Shown one piece after another: positions 13,887 to 25,033 of a stretch of DNA of 64,000 nt. This DNA comes from Cyanodermella asteris. Lineage: Eukaryota > Ascomycota > Lecanoromycetes > Ostropales > Stictidaceae. The translations under genes were made by a program, and so were the position numbers. The notes below the pieces were generated by a model. The model searched no databases, was not told the DNA's origin, and saw nothing but the letters and a program-made list of their open reading frames with translations. Location: contig UYJD01000009.1 of the NCBI GenBank assembly GCA_900618795.1, forward strand, positions 1,320,998-1,384,997. The letters are read 5' to 3'. Within the stretch, counting starts at the first letter, position 1. The number at the start of each line of letters is the position of its first letter.

Positions 13887-14989
13887 AGCTGTGACTGGAG
13901 AAAGGAGCAGGTGAGTATATAGGCGACAGCTACAAGGGAACAGGAGGCAGGCTTCGGAGGAAGATTATAGTGAACTGGAGCAAAGCGGACGACAAGAAAG
14001 CTAAGATCAGCAAGAAAAGGTAAGATACATATGGAGGTCAGACACGATGATTTGGTAGTGACATCTAGGATCAGTAGATCGACATGCGGAGACGCTGAAC
14101 AATTGGTGGTATATCTATGATGCGTTTCTTACAGAATCCCATGTCGAGTGAAAGCCGTGTCGTCACCACACAGCGGCACATGCGCCGTCAAAACCTTCGT
14201 TCGCTGTTTCGGACTTCTCTAGCATGCGACCGCTAGACGGCTAGAAAAGAATCTCGGCTTGCATGACTACACGTCGTGTCGAGGGGAATGCATATTTTCG
14301 ACCCGGAACTTGTATGCCGGTTCATCGACAGTCGGTCAGTCCGAACCGTTTGAGAACTGAATGGATCTGAATGGTCGCGGTCCGATTGAAAATCGGTGTT
14401 TTGCAATGGCTTTGACACGTCTCGACTTGACAATAGTACTTTCGAAGACAACAAGCGGCCATGCATTCACACCAAAGTCTGCTGGATAGGGCTCCCTTGG
14501 GCTCGCTCCTGTCTACAATCGCGAAAACAATCCATCATCGAGCCACAGCCGAAAATCCAACCTAGCCTCAATTGACTCACTGCACGCTGCGGACCAAGCG
14601 ATCGTTGGACCCTCGAGTCAATTGCGCTAGCATGATCCATCAGAGCCCCAAGCCTCTGACAAAGGTGAAAATTGCACTTATCGCTGTCTGGAGGCGTAAT
14701 GTCGCAAAAGTCGACAGCCGTACGGTACCGCGACCTGTTCTTGGATTTAAGGTTGCTTCTCATAGTGACTCACCTGCCGATCGACTACGGGTCTTACAAC
14801 TGGTGCATCCTGATTCGCTGCTTTCAAACCCTCCGGTCTCTGCCATGCCTGTGCAGCAAGTCGTCCGCCATATCTATGCTGCACTGTTTCCAATCGAAGC
14901 GATGGCTTCGACAGTCATAAAGGTGGGAGTATCCCAACAATTCTCCGGATCTAAGTCAGGAACACCATTGGACATTTCCTTTCAGCGTT
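13887..14989. promoter_or_regulatory. Divergent upstream region, membrane protein / P450
   Basis: About 1.1 kb between two divergent starts. Several frames open here, but none has family features or splice support. No TATA box was recognised. Confidence 0.35.
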
Positions 14990-16560
14990 ATGTATTCATC
15001 AATCTTTGCAGATCGCTCGCCAATTGTTCTGATAGCATTTTCAGGCGTTCTTGCTGTTCTTTTGCATCGCATATATACATCTTTGTTTCCGAAATCCGGC
15101 AATCTTGATTTCCCGCTGATACAGGTAGACGGTGTCGGCCGCGATGGTGGGCAGAATTGGCAGACGAAGGCCCAAGAGCTGCTTGCGAAAGGCGAGAAAA
15201 CAACCAAAGGCCCTTTCCAAATTTGGGCTGGAACCGAAGAAGTGGTACGTGAGATGTTCGCGACAGAGATCTGTGCTTGCTGACATTCCTCCAGGTTGTA
15301 ATACCAAACCGCTTCGCAGACGAGTTGAAGAATGCAGAGAAGAACTTGGGCTTCGTCGAGGCCGTTGCAAGGGACTTTCCAGTCTACCCCGGCTTCGAAA
15401 CCTTCAAGGCAAGCAACGACGGCCACGGCGTCCTAGCAGAAATCACCCGAACCAAACTCACTCAGTCAATCGGCGGACTCATCAAGGATATGGTTGAGGA
15501 ATGCGACCTCGCGTGTCGCCAGAATTTCCCCGAGACCACGACATGGTCCATCTCTTCCCTCAAAGACGCCGCCATCCAGGTCGTTGCTCGTCTGTCCACC
15601 CGCGTCTTCCTTGGACCTGACATGAGCAGCCAGAAAGCCTGGCTCGATTTGTCGAAAGACTGCACCATCGAATCTTTTATCGCCGCATCCAAAATCCGCC
15701 TGTTTCCCGAACTCATTCGCTACATCGCCGTCTGGATCATCCCAGAATGCCGTAAAGTGCGCGAACAACTCACCATCGCTCGAGGCTACATCGATGAAGA
15801 GATGAAACGTCGCCAGAACCGAATCAAGAAGGCCCTCGAAGGTGGCAAGCCCACCAAACCCACCGACGCCATCGAATGGCTCAACGACCTCAAACGTCAA
15901 AAGGGCCGGGTCATGGACCAGACACTCATGCAAATGGGGTTTACCGTCGCAGGCCTACACACGACAAACGAAGCCCTCTGCAACGCCATCCTCGACATTT
16001 GCCGACACCCCGAAGTCATCGCCCTGCTCCGCAAGGAAATCATCTCTGTCATATCCGAGCAAGGCTGGAACCAGAAATCCCTCTTCCAGCTCAAGCTCTT
16101 AGACAGCTTCCTCAAAGAATCCAACCGCTGCAGTCCCCTCGAGCGTGTTTCCATGAATCGCGTCGTCCGCGCACCGATCCGACTCTCGGATGGCTCGATC
16201 TTGCCCGCAGGCGTGCGCGTCGCGGTGCTGCCGAACTACAATGACCCGGCGATCAATCCTGAGCCGGAGAAGTTCGTCTTTGATCGCTTTGTAGATCAGA
16301 GGACCGGACAGCATGTCACGATGACGCCGGAGCATTTGTATTTTGGATACGGAAGGCATGCGTGTCCAGGACGCTTCTTTGCGTCGACGGAGCTGAAAAT
16401 CGTGCTTTGCTTTTTGCTGTTGAGGTACGAGTGGGAGGTGGAGGCGGGCCAGGAGTTGGGGCCTTCGGGGGCGCTTAGGCCGGTTTTGCCGCATGATTGT
16501 AAGGTGAGGTTTAGGAGTAGGGAGCCGGAGCTGGACTTGGCCGGGTTGCTGGATAGATAG
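14990..16560 (+). CDS. Cytochrome P450 monooxygenase
   Basis: Exons 14990..15244 and 15295..16560, joined across a 50-bp phase-0 intron (GTACGT...CCAG), encode 506 residues. The N-terminus has one membrane anchor (about 11-32), placing the enzyme on the ER. The haem-binding loop FGYGRHACPG has the ligand Cys442, and the K-helix ExxR motif is in FLKESNR. The I-helix reads AGLHTT: the acidic residue of the usual acid-alcohol pair is His, as I recall for fungal ent-kaurene-oxidase-like P450s. I would place it loosely with that type (CYP503/CYP68-like); substrate unknown. No terpene cyclase, PKS or NRPS lies nearby, so it is not evidently part of a cluster. Confidence 0.93.
15245..15294 (+). other. 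Intron of the P450 gene
   Basis: Phase-0 intron, GTACGT donor and CTCCAG acceptor. Joining reads GTEEV-VVIPNRFADEL, the expected P450 sequence at this point. Confidence 0.8.
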
Positions 16561-16949
16561 AAATTCTACTTGTTCCAAAACTTGCAAGATTGCTGCGGAC
16601 CACATTTTCGACTTCTTCTCACGCAATGTGTGACGGGGTCTACTGTGCTTGGATGCGCAACAAGGTCATTTCGGGTCAAGCTGTCATATATTCAGATCTC
16701 AATGTGTTGTTCTTGCTAGACCGTTTCCTTGGCCTTTCACATCTTCTGATATCTGCCTCCCCTTTTTTGATACACATGAGAAAGCTTTTGTTGCCTGGAG
16801 AGGCGTCCAATCTTCACCAAAGCGACACTCGCCGCAGAGTCAAAAGGTTATAACGAAGAGTATAGTACAAATAAAGTGACATCCCAACCTTACGTTCTCC
16901 CAGCGCCTGTGTCCCGAAGATAGTCCCATTTCACGGATTCTCACGGCAT
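16561..16949. other. Convergent 3' region
   Basis: Holds the 3' UTRs of the P450 and the secreted-protein genes. An AATAAA hexamer at 16870-16875 could serve rightward polyadenylation. Confidence 0.4.
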
Positions 16950-17942
16950 CTAGATGCCGAAAATACCCGTAAGCCCCTGAAGCGGGTCAAGCAAGCCGCC
17001 CTGCTGGGTGTTGCCCGTGGTACCCACAGTAGCAGCAGGGGTAGCATAAGCCGGGGGCGAGACGAAAGTCGCCAAGGTGGCTTGCGGCGCCGATGCCAGA
17101 TCAGTCTGGAGAGCACAGGCGCCCTGCACGACACCGGCAATGGTATTTCCATCCGGCAGGATGACGCTCAGGACGCCAGCATTGGGCAGGAGGAAAGTGG
17201 CGGGGTTGATACCGACCGCGTTTGTGACAGCTGGCGTTCCGACTGCGGGGACAGTGATGGATGGGATCTGTACGGTTGGGATCGGGAGGTTGCCGCTGCT
17301 GATGGCTGGGACGATTGGCGAGACACCTGGGATTACCACCGATGGCACACCTGTGACCTTCGGGATGGAAGTGGGATTGACAGGGACCACCACAGTAGGA
17401 TTGACAGGAACCACCGCAGTGGGATTGACAGGAATGAGCGAGGTGGCAGTAGGAATCAGAGTAGTAGCATCAGTGCCAAGAAAGGTCGTGCCAGTGATGA
17501 TGGTGATTGCAGACAAAGCATCAGATGGAAGGATTGTGGTCGTTCCAATGACTGTCGTCGCGCCTGTCACCTGGGACGGGAGCAGAGTAATGACCGCTGT
17601 AGGATTGCCGGCGGTAGTAACGATAGGCTCAAGCGAGCAGGTAGGAATGATGGTGGTTGCAGAGATCTGGGCTGACGGCAAGATCGTCAAGGTAGATGTG
17701 CCTGCGACTGGGACAAGGGTCGTTGCGCCCTGAGCAACTGCGGGCAGGATAGTCGTTCCGGAGACGATCGTGGTGGCGCTGACTCCAGCGTTCGCTCCGA
17801 TGGTCAAGGTGGGAACCACGAGCGGGATCACGGCGGCGGGAACGGCTGGAAGCCGACCGAATTGGCGCTTTTCATGCACCTCGGCGAGAATGGCAGAAGC
17901 CATCATGCCCGAAAGGACGGCAGTCTTAGTGAAAGAGTGCAT
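16950..17942 (-). CDS. Secreted Val/Thr/Pro-rich repeat protein
   Basis: Single exon, 330 residues from the ATG at 17942. Residues 1-21 form a signal peptide (MHSFTKT then a hydrophobic stretch ending AILAE), closely followed by HEKRQFG, a KR site for Kex2 processing. The mature part is almost free of charge and very rich in Val, Thr, Pro, Ile and Ala. It carries loosely repeated ATTI..GTTILPS segments and three direct copies of an 8-residue VNPTxVVP-type unit encoded by 24-bp repeats. No GPI signal is apparent at the C-terminus. I do not recognise a named family; a cell-wall or surface-associated secreted protein is inferred from composition. A TATA box lies about 125 bases upstream. Confidence 0.75.
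   Translation of the reverse strand: MHSFTKTAVLSGMMASAILAEVHEKRQFGRLPAVPAAVIPLVVPTLTIGANAGVSATTIVSGTTILPAVAQGATTLVPVAGTSTLTILPSAQISATTIIPTCSLEPIVTTAGNPTAVITLLPSQVTGATTVIGTTTILPSDALSAITIITGTTFLGTDATTLIPTATSLIPVNPTAVVPVNPTVVVPVNPTSIPKVTGVPSVVIPGVSPIVPAISSGNLPIPTVQIPSITVPAVGTPAVTNAVGINPATFLLPNAGVLSVILPDGNTIAGVVQGACALQTDLASAPQATLATFVSPPAYATPAATVGTTGNTQQGGLLDPLQGLTGIFGI
17371..17442 (-). repeat. 24-bp direct repeat, 3 units
   Basis: Three adjoining 24-bp copies (17371-17394, 17395-17418, 17419-17442) in the secreted-protein gene, each encoding a PVNPT-type octapeptide. Copies differ by a few bases, mostly silent, with the last diverging at its end. Confidence 0.85.
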
Positions 17943-18013
17943 ATTGAAGATCTTGGAAGGCAAAAAATTGGATTGTTAAAGAGTGACTGGTGCTTTGGAA
18001 ACAGCGTGTTGAT

Positions 18014-18041
18014 GGTTGAGGGTTGAGGGTTGAGGGTTGAG
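18014..18041. repeat. (GGTTGAG)4 microsatellite
   Basis: Four perfect 7-bp units in the 5' leader or core promoter of the secreted-protein gene, between its TATA box and start codon. Confidence 0.9.
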
Positions 18042-18065
18042 GTCGAGAGCATGGAGCCAGCAGAC

Positions 18066-18072
18066 TTTATAT
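18066..18072 (-). promoter_or_regulatory. TATA box of the secreted-protein gene
   Basis: ATATAAA on the minus strand, about 125 bases before the ATG at 17942. Confidence 0.6.
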
Positions 18073-19871
18073 GCAGCACTCAAATATCCTCCTACCAACA
18101 GCGAGACCGGTGAGGTGCTCCTTCAGGAGAGTTCCACAAGCCCATTTACCCTAGTTCGGATGACTGCCGGTGAAGCTGACACAAACAAGATCCATTCAAG
18201 CCGTTCTATGAATCGTGTATGGCACAAAAGTCGACCTTTCTGCCCGGCGTGGATATTTCAATCAGGCGAACGACGAATGGAGTGATGTCCTCAAAGACAC
18301 GGGCAAAACTCAAACTCAATCCATGCGGTGTACAAGAAGGATTCCTGGATCGGAGCGTCAAAATGTCGAGCCCGCAGCTTGCAGCCAGCTGATCGGTTCG
18401 TGGGGTGATCATAGCGGGCAATCTGCAAAGGTCAGACATGTGAGACTGAACAGTCAAGCTTGATACAATGAGGTTGAGAGAAATAAGATGCACATCTCGC
18501 TGCGAAGTTTTTGCAAATCGAAACTTTTGGCTCAAAGGCCGGGACGCGCGACCTGTCTCAGAATGTCAGACCCTGCATAATCGACCACAATCCCGTTCAC
18601 AACATCGAATACCAGACTGCGTTTATGCAACAGATAAAAAACGAACTTGGACAAAGCGATTCGACTCACGTGGACAGGAGCTTGAAGAGCCATTGCGCTG
18701 AGATTGTATTTCCAAACGGAGGTCGTGCATGAGCATAAGCATAAAGAAGGTCAAACGCAGAAGGAGAGCTCGCAATTTGGGTTGTGAGACGCATGCGCGA
18801 AGCGGTAAGCGGTACTGAGACAGTGCAATGCCGTTTTGATGTTCAAGCCATGGGGAATTGCTGAACGCCCATATGAAGGACTAGTTACCTTTCGAATGTG
18901 TTGTATCACATGCTTGACTCCACTTTGGATCCGTTTCAACGCTAACCCCAGGTTGACTCCATCTGATCGATACTTGTCAAATACCTACAGGAGGCAGACA
19001 TCGACCATGACCTTGTCGTCCCAACTTGTCTTTTCTTAATCCCATGGAAGTGGCAACGTGTGGTGCGTTTCCCGACGCATCGTACATGGGTCGGAAAGAT
19101 ACCAGATTCAAGAAAGACCATCGAGACCGTCTTCTAAGCAAATTGTCGAGTCGGACGTAGAATAGGAGACAGGATAATGTGTGCCTGCAGACCTGAGCTG
19201 TAATAAGCCAGGCACGCAGTCAAAGAGCTAGTTCGTCGCTTGATAAGCAAGATGCGGGGCCTGATTTACAGTCGACGTCTCGAGTCAGCACCCAGTAGCG
19301 CAGGCGACCGAAGAAAGAACACGTATCCTGCAGGGCACCTCGCGGGTGTTCATACCCGAGTACTCATAAGTGTACCGGGCGAGATCTCCAGCTTAGGAGT
19401 TTCCGGTTTGAAGTGCACAAGGGCTCGAAATCTTAAGCGTCGCTTCTGGTGGGGAGGACGTACGACTAAGCTTACTACGGAGCTGCCTGGGTGCACACTC
19501 GAGCTGGCTGGAGTACTGAGCGCATCAGACAGCGTCATCTGCTGCAGGTAGATATCGGATATCGAGAGCGACCCGATCAGCTGGGGAGCAATGTAGAATC
19601 CAATACTGTTCTAGACTAGTTTCCGGTAGACCAGTGTCCGCAATGCAGTCGACGAGCCTGCCTGAATCACAGCCGCCAATCTCAGACGACGACTTGGACG
19701 CTCCTCTCGAGGTGATGGTGGGTGCGAACATGCGAGCCCCTAGCCAACATGGCGTTTCAAGAATGGCTCAGCAGACCAAGCCTTGAGCGGGACAGCCAAA
19801 TAGGACCATGATTGCGAAGACGCACACTTTCACACAGCCCGTAGGGATGACGAATCTCCAATCCGGGCAGA

Positions 19872-19898
19872 GGTTGAGAGGGTTGAGAGGGTTGAGAT
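19872..19898. repeat. 9-bp tandem repeat, 3 units
   Basis: Three units of GGTTGAGAG (last base changed), similar to the 7-bp repeat at 18014. Confidence 0.85.
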
Positions 19899-20279
19899 GG
19901 GAGAAGATGTGCGTTGTGGAGTTATTTTTGGTTTGCGGCTGCATGGAGCGCCTCGTTTCCGCCACACCCTAGTCAGCGGGTCGCAGCCACAGTTCCGGAA
20001 GGTTAGACTCGTGTTACACGAGATGCTGTCCGGCTGCTTGGCTGCTTCAATAGCTGAAGCGACCCCGTATCCACGAAAGACCAGCGAAACCTTGAGCCAG
20101 CGCCGGCTGATCCGCTCTGCTACCCACCTCCTGCAAGCCAGCACGTCTGGAGAGCCGCTCTTTCATCATCATTTAGATGCAGGCGACTTCCTACGGCCTC
20201 GTACCCACTCCTCCGAACGCGACGAACTGGCGATAGTCTCAACCCTTGCGCAAGGCAGCTCCGCGCTGCTCCAGCGGAC

Positions 20280-23200
20280 ATGACTGGCAGACCACCAGGG
20301 CTCTCGAGGGACCGATCAAATACACAGTCGCCTTTTCTAGATGACTATCAAGACTCGCCCACATACAATACCGGTCAGCCTCCGCCGGTAGGTGACGACC
20401 AGCTCCTCCACCGTTACGACATCAATGATAGCGATCATGCACCCACTCGCCCTTCCGTCTCCTACGACGATTTCGTCGGTTCCGCATCGAGAACCACGCT
20501 CCCTGGCGGCCCTGGAGCGCCGCCAGTTGGTGGCTATGGCAGACCACCGGCACTGGGAGATGAGAGTCGAAACTTCTCCCAAACCGCCGAGCTGAACAAT
20601 TATGAGCGTTACGCCGATCTTGATGACTTCCACGACTATGAGCAGGGATATGAAGGAAGGGACGACGCTTCTGGCTACCATCAGCCAGTGTCAGGGAAAC
20701 CAGCCAACCGTAATAGTGTTATGAGTATGGGGGGTGGGCTGATGGGAAGGGCCAAGAGCGCGTTGGGAATGGCCCCGAAATACGACCAGATGGATGTCCC
20801 CCTCACCGAGCATGGTAGAGAGGCGGAAGGTGGAGGAAAGACACAACAGAGCAAACCAACATTCAAGTTTGGATTTGGAAGAAGGAAACCTGACCCTTCG
20901 ACGTTGGGTCCTCGCATGATAGCCCTCAACAACCCAACGAGCAATGCTGGTAAGGACTCAAGTCGAGACATCATGAGATATGTAGCTACTAACACGACCC
21001 AGCTTCCAAATTTCGAAATAACTACGTCTCGACCACCAAATACAACATCGCAACATTTGTGCCCAAATTCCTGTTCGAACAATTCTCGAAATACGCTAAC
21101 CTTTTTTTCCTCTTCACCGCCGCCCTCCAACAAATCCCAGACATCAGTCCCACCAGCCGATACACAACCATTGTTCCCTTAGGGATCGTTTTGATCGTAT
21201 CTGCGATCAAGGAATTGATTGAAGACCATAAGAGACGGGCGTCAGATATGAGTTTGAATAACTCTCGAACTCAGGTGTTGAGAGGGTCGAGCTTCGAGGA
21301 GACGAAATGGACGAACGTAGCTGTTGGAGATATTGTCAAAATCCGGTCAGAGGAACCGTTCCCAGCTGATGTGGTCCTACTTGCAAGTTCGGAACCTGAG
21401 GGTCTCTGCTACATCGAGACAGCCAACCTGGACGGAGAAACCAATCTCAAAATCAAGCAAGCAATTCCCGAAACTTCAAACCTCGTGGATCCGGGAGAGC
21501 TGAGTCGGCTTTCTGGCCGAGTGAGATCCGAACAACCCAACAGCAGTCTCTATACATACGAGGCTACATTGACCATGAGTGCTGGTGGTAGAGAGAAAGA
21601 GTTGTCGCTGTCGCCAGAACAGCTTCTACTTCGCGGTGCGGTGCTCAGAAATACCCCATGGATACACGGTATTGTTGTCTTCACTGGCCATGAGACCAAG
21701 CTTATGCGAAACGCCACTGCCACGCCCATCAAGAGAACTGCAGTGGAAAAGCACATCAATTACCAGATTCTGATGCTTATCGCTATTCTTATCGTTCTCA
21801 GCGTCATTAGTTCCATCGGGGATCTCGTTGTAAGAAACAACGACTGGAGCCGACTTGTATATGCTGGCTACGAGAACCCGAGCGGCGAAAATGCAAAGAG
21901 CCAGGTTGGACAGTTCTTTGCGGACCTGGCCACATACTGGGTGTTGTACTCCAATCTTGTACCAATATCTCTCTTTGTCACCATCGAAATTGTCAAGTAT
22001 TGGCACGCCATTCTCATCAATTCCGACCTTGACATGTACTACGAGCCTACAGACACTCCAGCGACATGCAGAACTTCATCGCTCGTTGAGGAGCTTGGTC
22101 AAATCGAGTATGTATTCTCGGACAAGACTGGCACACTCACTTGCAATATGATGGAGTTCCGTCAATGCAGTATTGCCGGTCTGCAATATTCGGATGAGGT
22201 TCCGGAAGACAAGCGGGCAACACCAGACGGGGTGGGCTGGCACACATTTAACCAGCTGCGCGACAATTTACAACAGCATCATACTTCCGAGACGATTCAT
22301 CATTTCCTCTCCCTTCTGGCAACATGTCACACCGTCATCCCGGAGACTGTGGCCGAGAAGCCGGGCGAGATCAAGTACCAAGCTGCCTCTCCAGACGAGG
22401 GTGCTCTTGTTGAAGGCGCTGTGATGAATGGGTACAGGTTCTTGTCTCGCCGTCCACGTGAGGTCACAATCACGGTCAACGGTGAGGAAGTGGCCTACGA
22501 GCTACTGGCGGTTTGTGAATTCAACTCTACCAGAAAGCGCATGTCGACAATATTCCGCTGTCCCGATGGCAAGATCCGTGTCTACTGCAAAGGTGCAGAT
22601 ACCGTCATTCTTGAGAGACTATCGCCCGACAATCCAATTGTCGAAATCACCCTCCAACATCTCGAAGAATACGCCACCGAGGGTCTGCGAACACTGTGCT
22701 TGGCCATGCGTGAAATCCCTGACCAAGAGTTTCGAGAATGGTGGCAAGTGTATGAAAAGGCATCGACCACGGTCGGTGGAAACCGGGCCGACGAGCTTGA
22801 CAAGGCTGCCGAACTCATTGAACACGATCTCACATTGCTCGGCGCAACAGCTATCGAGGACAAACTCCAAGATGGCGTACCTGACACCATTCACACACTT
22901 CAGAACGCGGGAATCAAGGTATGGGTTTTGACGGGCGACAGGCAGGAGACGGCAATCAATATTGGAATGAGCTGCAAGCTCATCAGCGAAGACATGACAT
23001 TACTCATCGTGAACGAGGACAACGCCGTAGCGACGAGAGACAACCTTCAAAAGAAACTCGCAGCTATTCAAGGGCAGCATGCGACTCATGCGGAAACAGA
23101 GACCTTGGCGCTTGTCATTGATGGCAAGTCTTTGACATTTGCTCTCGAGAAGGACATGGAGAAGCTGTTTCTTGATCTGGCAGTCATGTGTAAAGCAGTC

Positions 23201-24483
23201 GTCTGCTGCCGCGTCTCACCCTTACAGAAGGCTCTTGTCGTGAAACTTGTCAAGAGGCATCTCAAGTCCTTGCTCCTGGCAATCGGTGACGGTGCCAATG
23301 ATGTCTCCATGATCCAAGCAGCACACGTTGGAGTCGGAATTTCTGGCGTCGAAGGTCTTCAAGCTGCCAGAAGCGCCGACGTTGCCATAGGGCAATTTCG
23401 CTATCTTCGCAAGCTTTTGCTTGTTCATGGCTCCTGGAGCTATCAAAGGATATCGAAAATCATCTTGTACTTCTTTTACAAGAACATTGCTCTGTACATG
23501 ACTCAATTCTGGGTAAGTCTCATCACATCTCTGTTTGTACCAGGGACTGACCTTCTCAGTTTTCTTTCCAAAATCAATACTCTGGTATGGTGATTTACGA
23601 GTCGTGGACTCTGTCCTTTTTCAACGTCTTGTTCACGGCAGCGCCGCCATTCGCATTGGGCATCCTCGATCAAATGATTTCTGCAAGGCTACTCGACCGT
23701 TATCCTCAGCTCTACAAGCTAGGACAAAAAGGGACATTCTTCACGATGCACTCGTTCTGGGGCTGGGTCGCCAACGGCTTTTACCATTCTTTGATTGCGT
23801 ATTTGGTGTCGCAACTCATCTACTGGGGAGATTTGATCCAGACGGACATGACCATCGCAGGACACTGGGTCTGGGGGACGTCGACATATACAGCAGTGCT
23901 CGGTGTCGTTCTTGGCAAGGCAGCCCTGATTACGAACCAGTGGAACAAATGGACGGTCCTTGCTATCCCTGGCAGTTTCGTTGTCTGGCTCATCTTCATC
24001 ATTGCATACGGATCAGCAGCACCTGCAATCGGGTTTATAAAAGAGTATGCCGGCCTCCCACCTCAGGTCTTCCGATCCCCTGTCTTCTGGCTCATGACGC
24101 CCATGATGACATGCCTTTGCCTCGCCAGGGACATTGTCTGGAAATACCTGAAACGCATGTATCGCCCGCAGGCGTACCACCACGTGCAAGAGATCCAGAA
24201 ATACAATGTTCAAGACTACCGTCCGCGCATGGAGCAGTTCCAAAAGGCCATTCGCAAGGTCCGCCAAGTGGGCCGTATGCGCAAGCAGAGAGGTTACGCC
24301 TTCAGTCAAGCAGACGAGTCACAGAGCAGGATGCTGCAAGCATACGATACGACAAAGGAGAGAGGAAGGTACGGAGAAATGAAGAGCAGCAGACCGGACG
24401 CGAACAGAAAGAGCAAGAGACGCTTCTTCCATCGACATCACAGTAGCGACGAGCAGACAACGACGACGGAGAACGACGGATAG
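20280..24483 (+). CDS. DRS2: P4-type phospholipid flippase (Drs2 type)
   Basis: Moves aminophospholipids to the cytosolic leaflet of late Golgi and endosomal membranes, helping vesicle formation. Three exons, 20280..20949, 21003..23512 and 23560..24483 (introns of 53 and 47 bp), give 1367 residues. Residues 1-225 are a disordered cytosolic N-tail. The P4 signature FRNNYVSTTKYN then KFLFEQFSKYANLFFL spans the first splice. DGETNLK, the phosphorylated Asp597 in DKTGTLT and the hinge GDGANDV are all present. The second splice joins MTQFW to FSFQNQYSGMVIYESW in the C-terminal membrane block. The C-tail is basic, as in Drs2. The overlap in length and motifs with Drs2 over Dnf1/Neo1 makes that subtype most likely. 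Confidence 0.96.
20950..21002 (+). other. Intron 1 of the flippase gene
   Basis: 53 bp, GTAAGG donor and CCCAG acceptor, phase 1. The join reads TSNA-ASKFRNNYVSTTKYN, the conserved P4-ATPase entry motif. Confidence 0.85.
23513..23559 (+). other. Intron 2 of the flippase gene
   Basis: 47 bp, GTAAGT donor and CTCAG acceptor, phase 0, with a CTGAC branch-like motif. Confidence 0.85.
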
Positions 24484-25033
24484 GTTGTGGAGTACTCCGA
24501 AGAACAGCGCAAGAAGAACGAAAAAGATGCGACTGGGTCGACTGTTATGAGCGTTCCAAAACGCGTAGTGGTGCGCGAGATGCCTATGCCCTGAGGGGGG
24601 GATCTGTGTTGTTTAGAAAGCGAAGTGTGGAACCAGCGCGGAACGCTTGGAAGAAGATAAAGAAGAGATGGAGCAGACGGAGGAGAGAGCAAGTATTTGC
24701 CGATTTTGTTGATGGGATTTTGAGGGGTCTGGATGACCTCCCTTGATGATGTGTACTATACCAGGACTTCTTGTGCGCTCTGAATTACACGTACGATCGT
24801 GTCAAACGTTCAACACCAATCTCAGTATTCTCTCCGTGATTGACTGGTCCATGGGAACAAGTTTCTGTAAATGAGTCGCGGAAGCTGAGCGACTAGCGGG
24901 AAGAAACTCGCTCAACTCGCCAATGTTTGCGGAGCGGGGCAGGGCGTCGGTATTGATAGATAAGATAAAAAGCGTCCCCCACATTCAAAGAGCTGTCCAC
25001 CAAACATTTCCTGGGAGGTGCAACTGAACGACC
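24484..25033. other. Intergenic between flippase and nickel transporter
   Basis: Tandem genes; should contain the flippase 3' UTR and the transporter promoter. No ORF, RNA gene or clear TATA box is supported. Confidence 0.4.

Larger units (their letters stand above)
17943..20279. promoter_or_regulatory. Long divergent upstream region, secreted protein / flippase
   Basis: About 2.3 kb without a supportable gene. It holds the TATA box of the secreted protein, two GGTTGAG-type tandem repeats, and a 128-codon ATG-initiated frame (19897..20283, +) that overlaps the flippase start codon by four bases. Confidence 0.4.

Noticed and set aside
14990-16560. Secondary-metabolite cluster around the P450
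   Set aside because: Neighbours are a membrane protein, a secreted repeat protein and a flippase; no backbone enzyme, tailoring set or pathway regulator is present.
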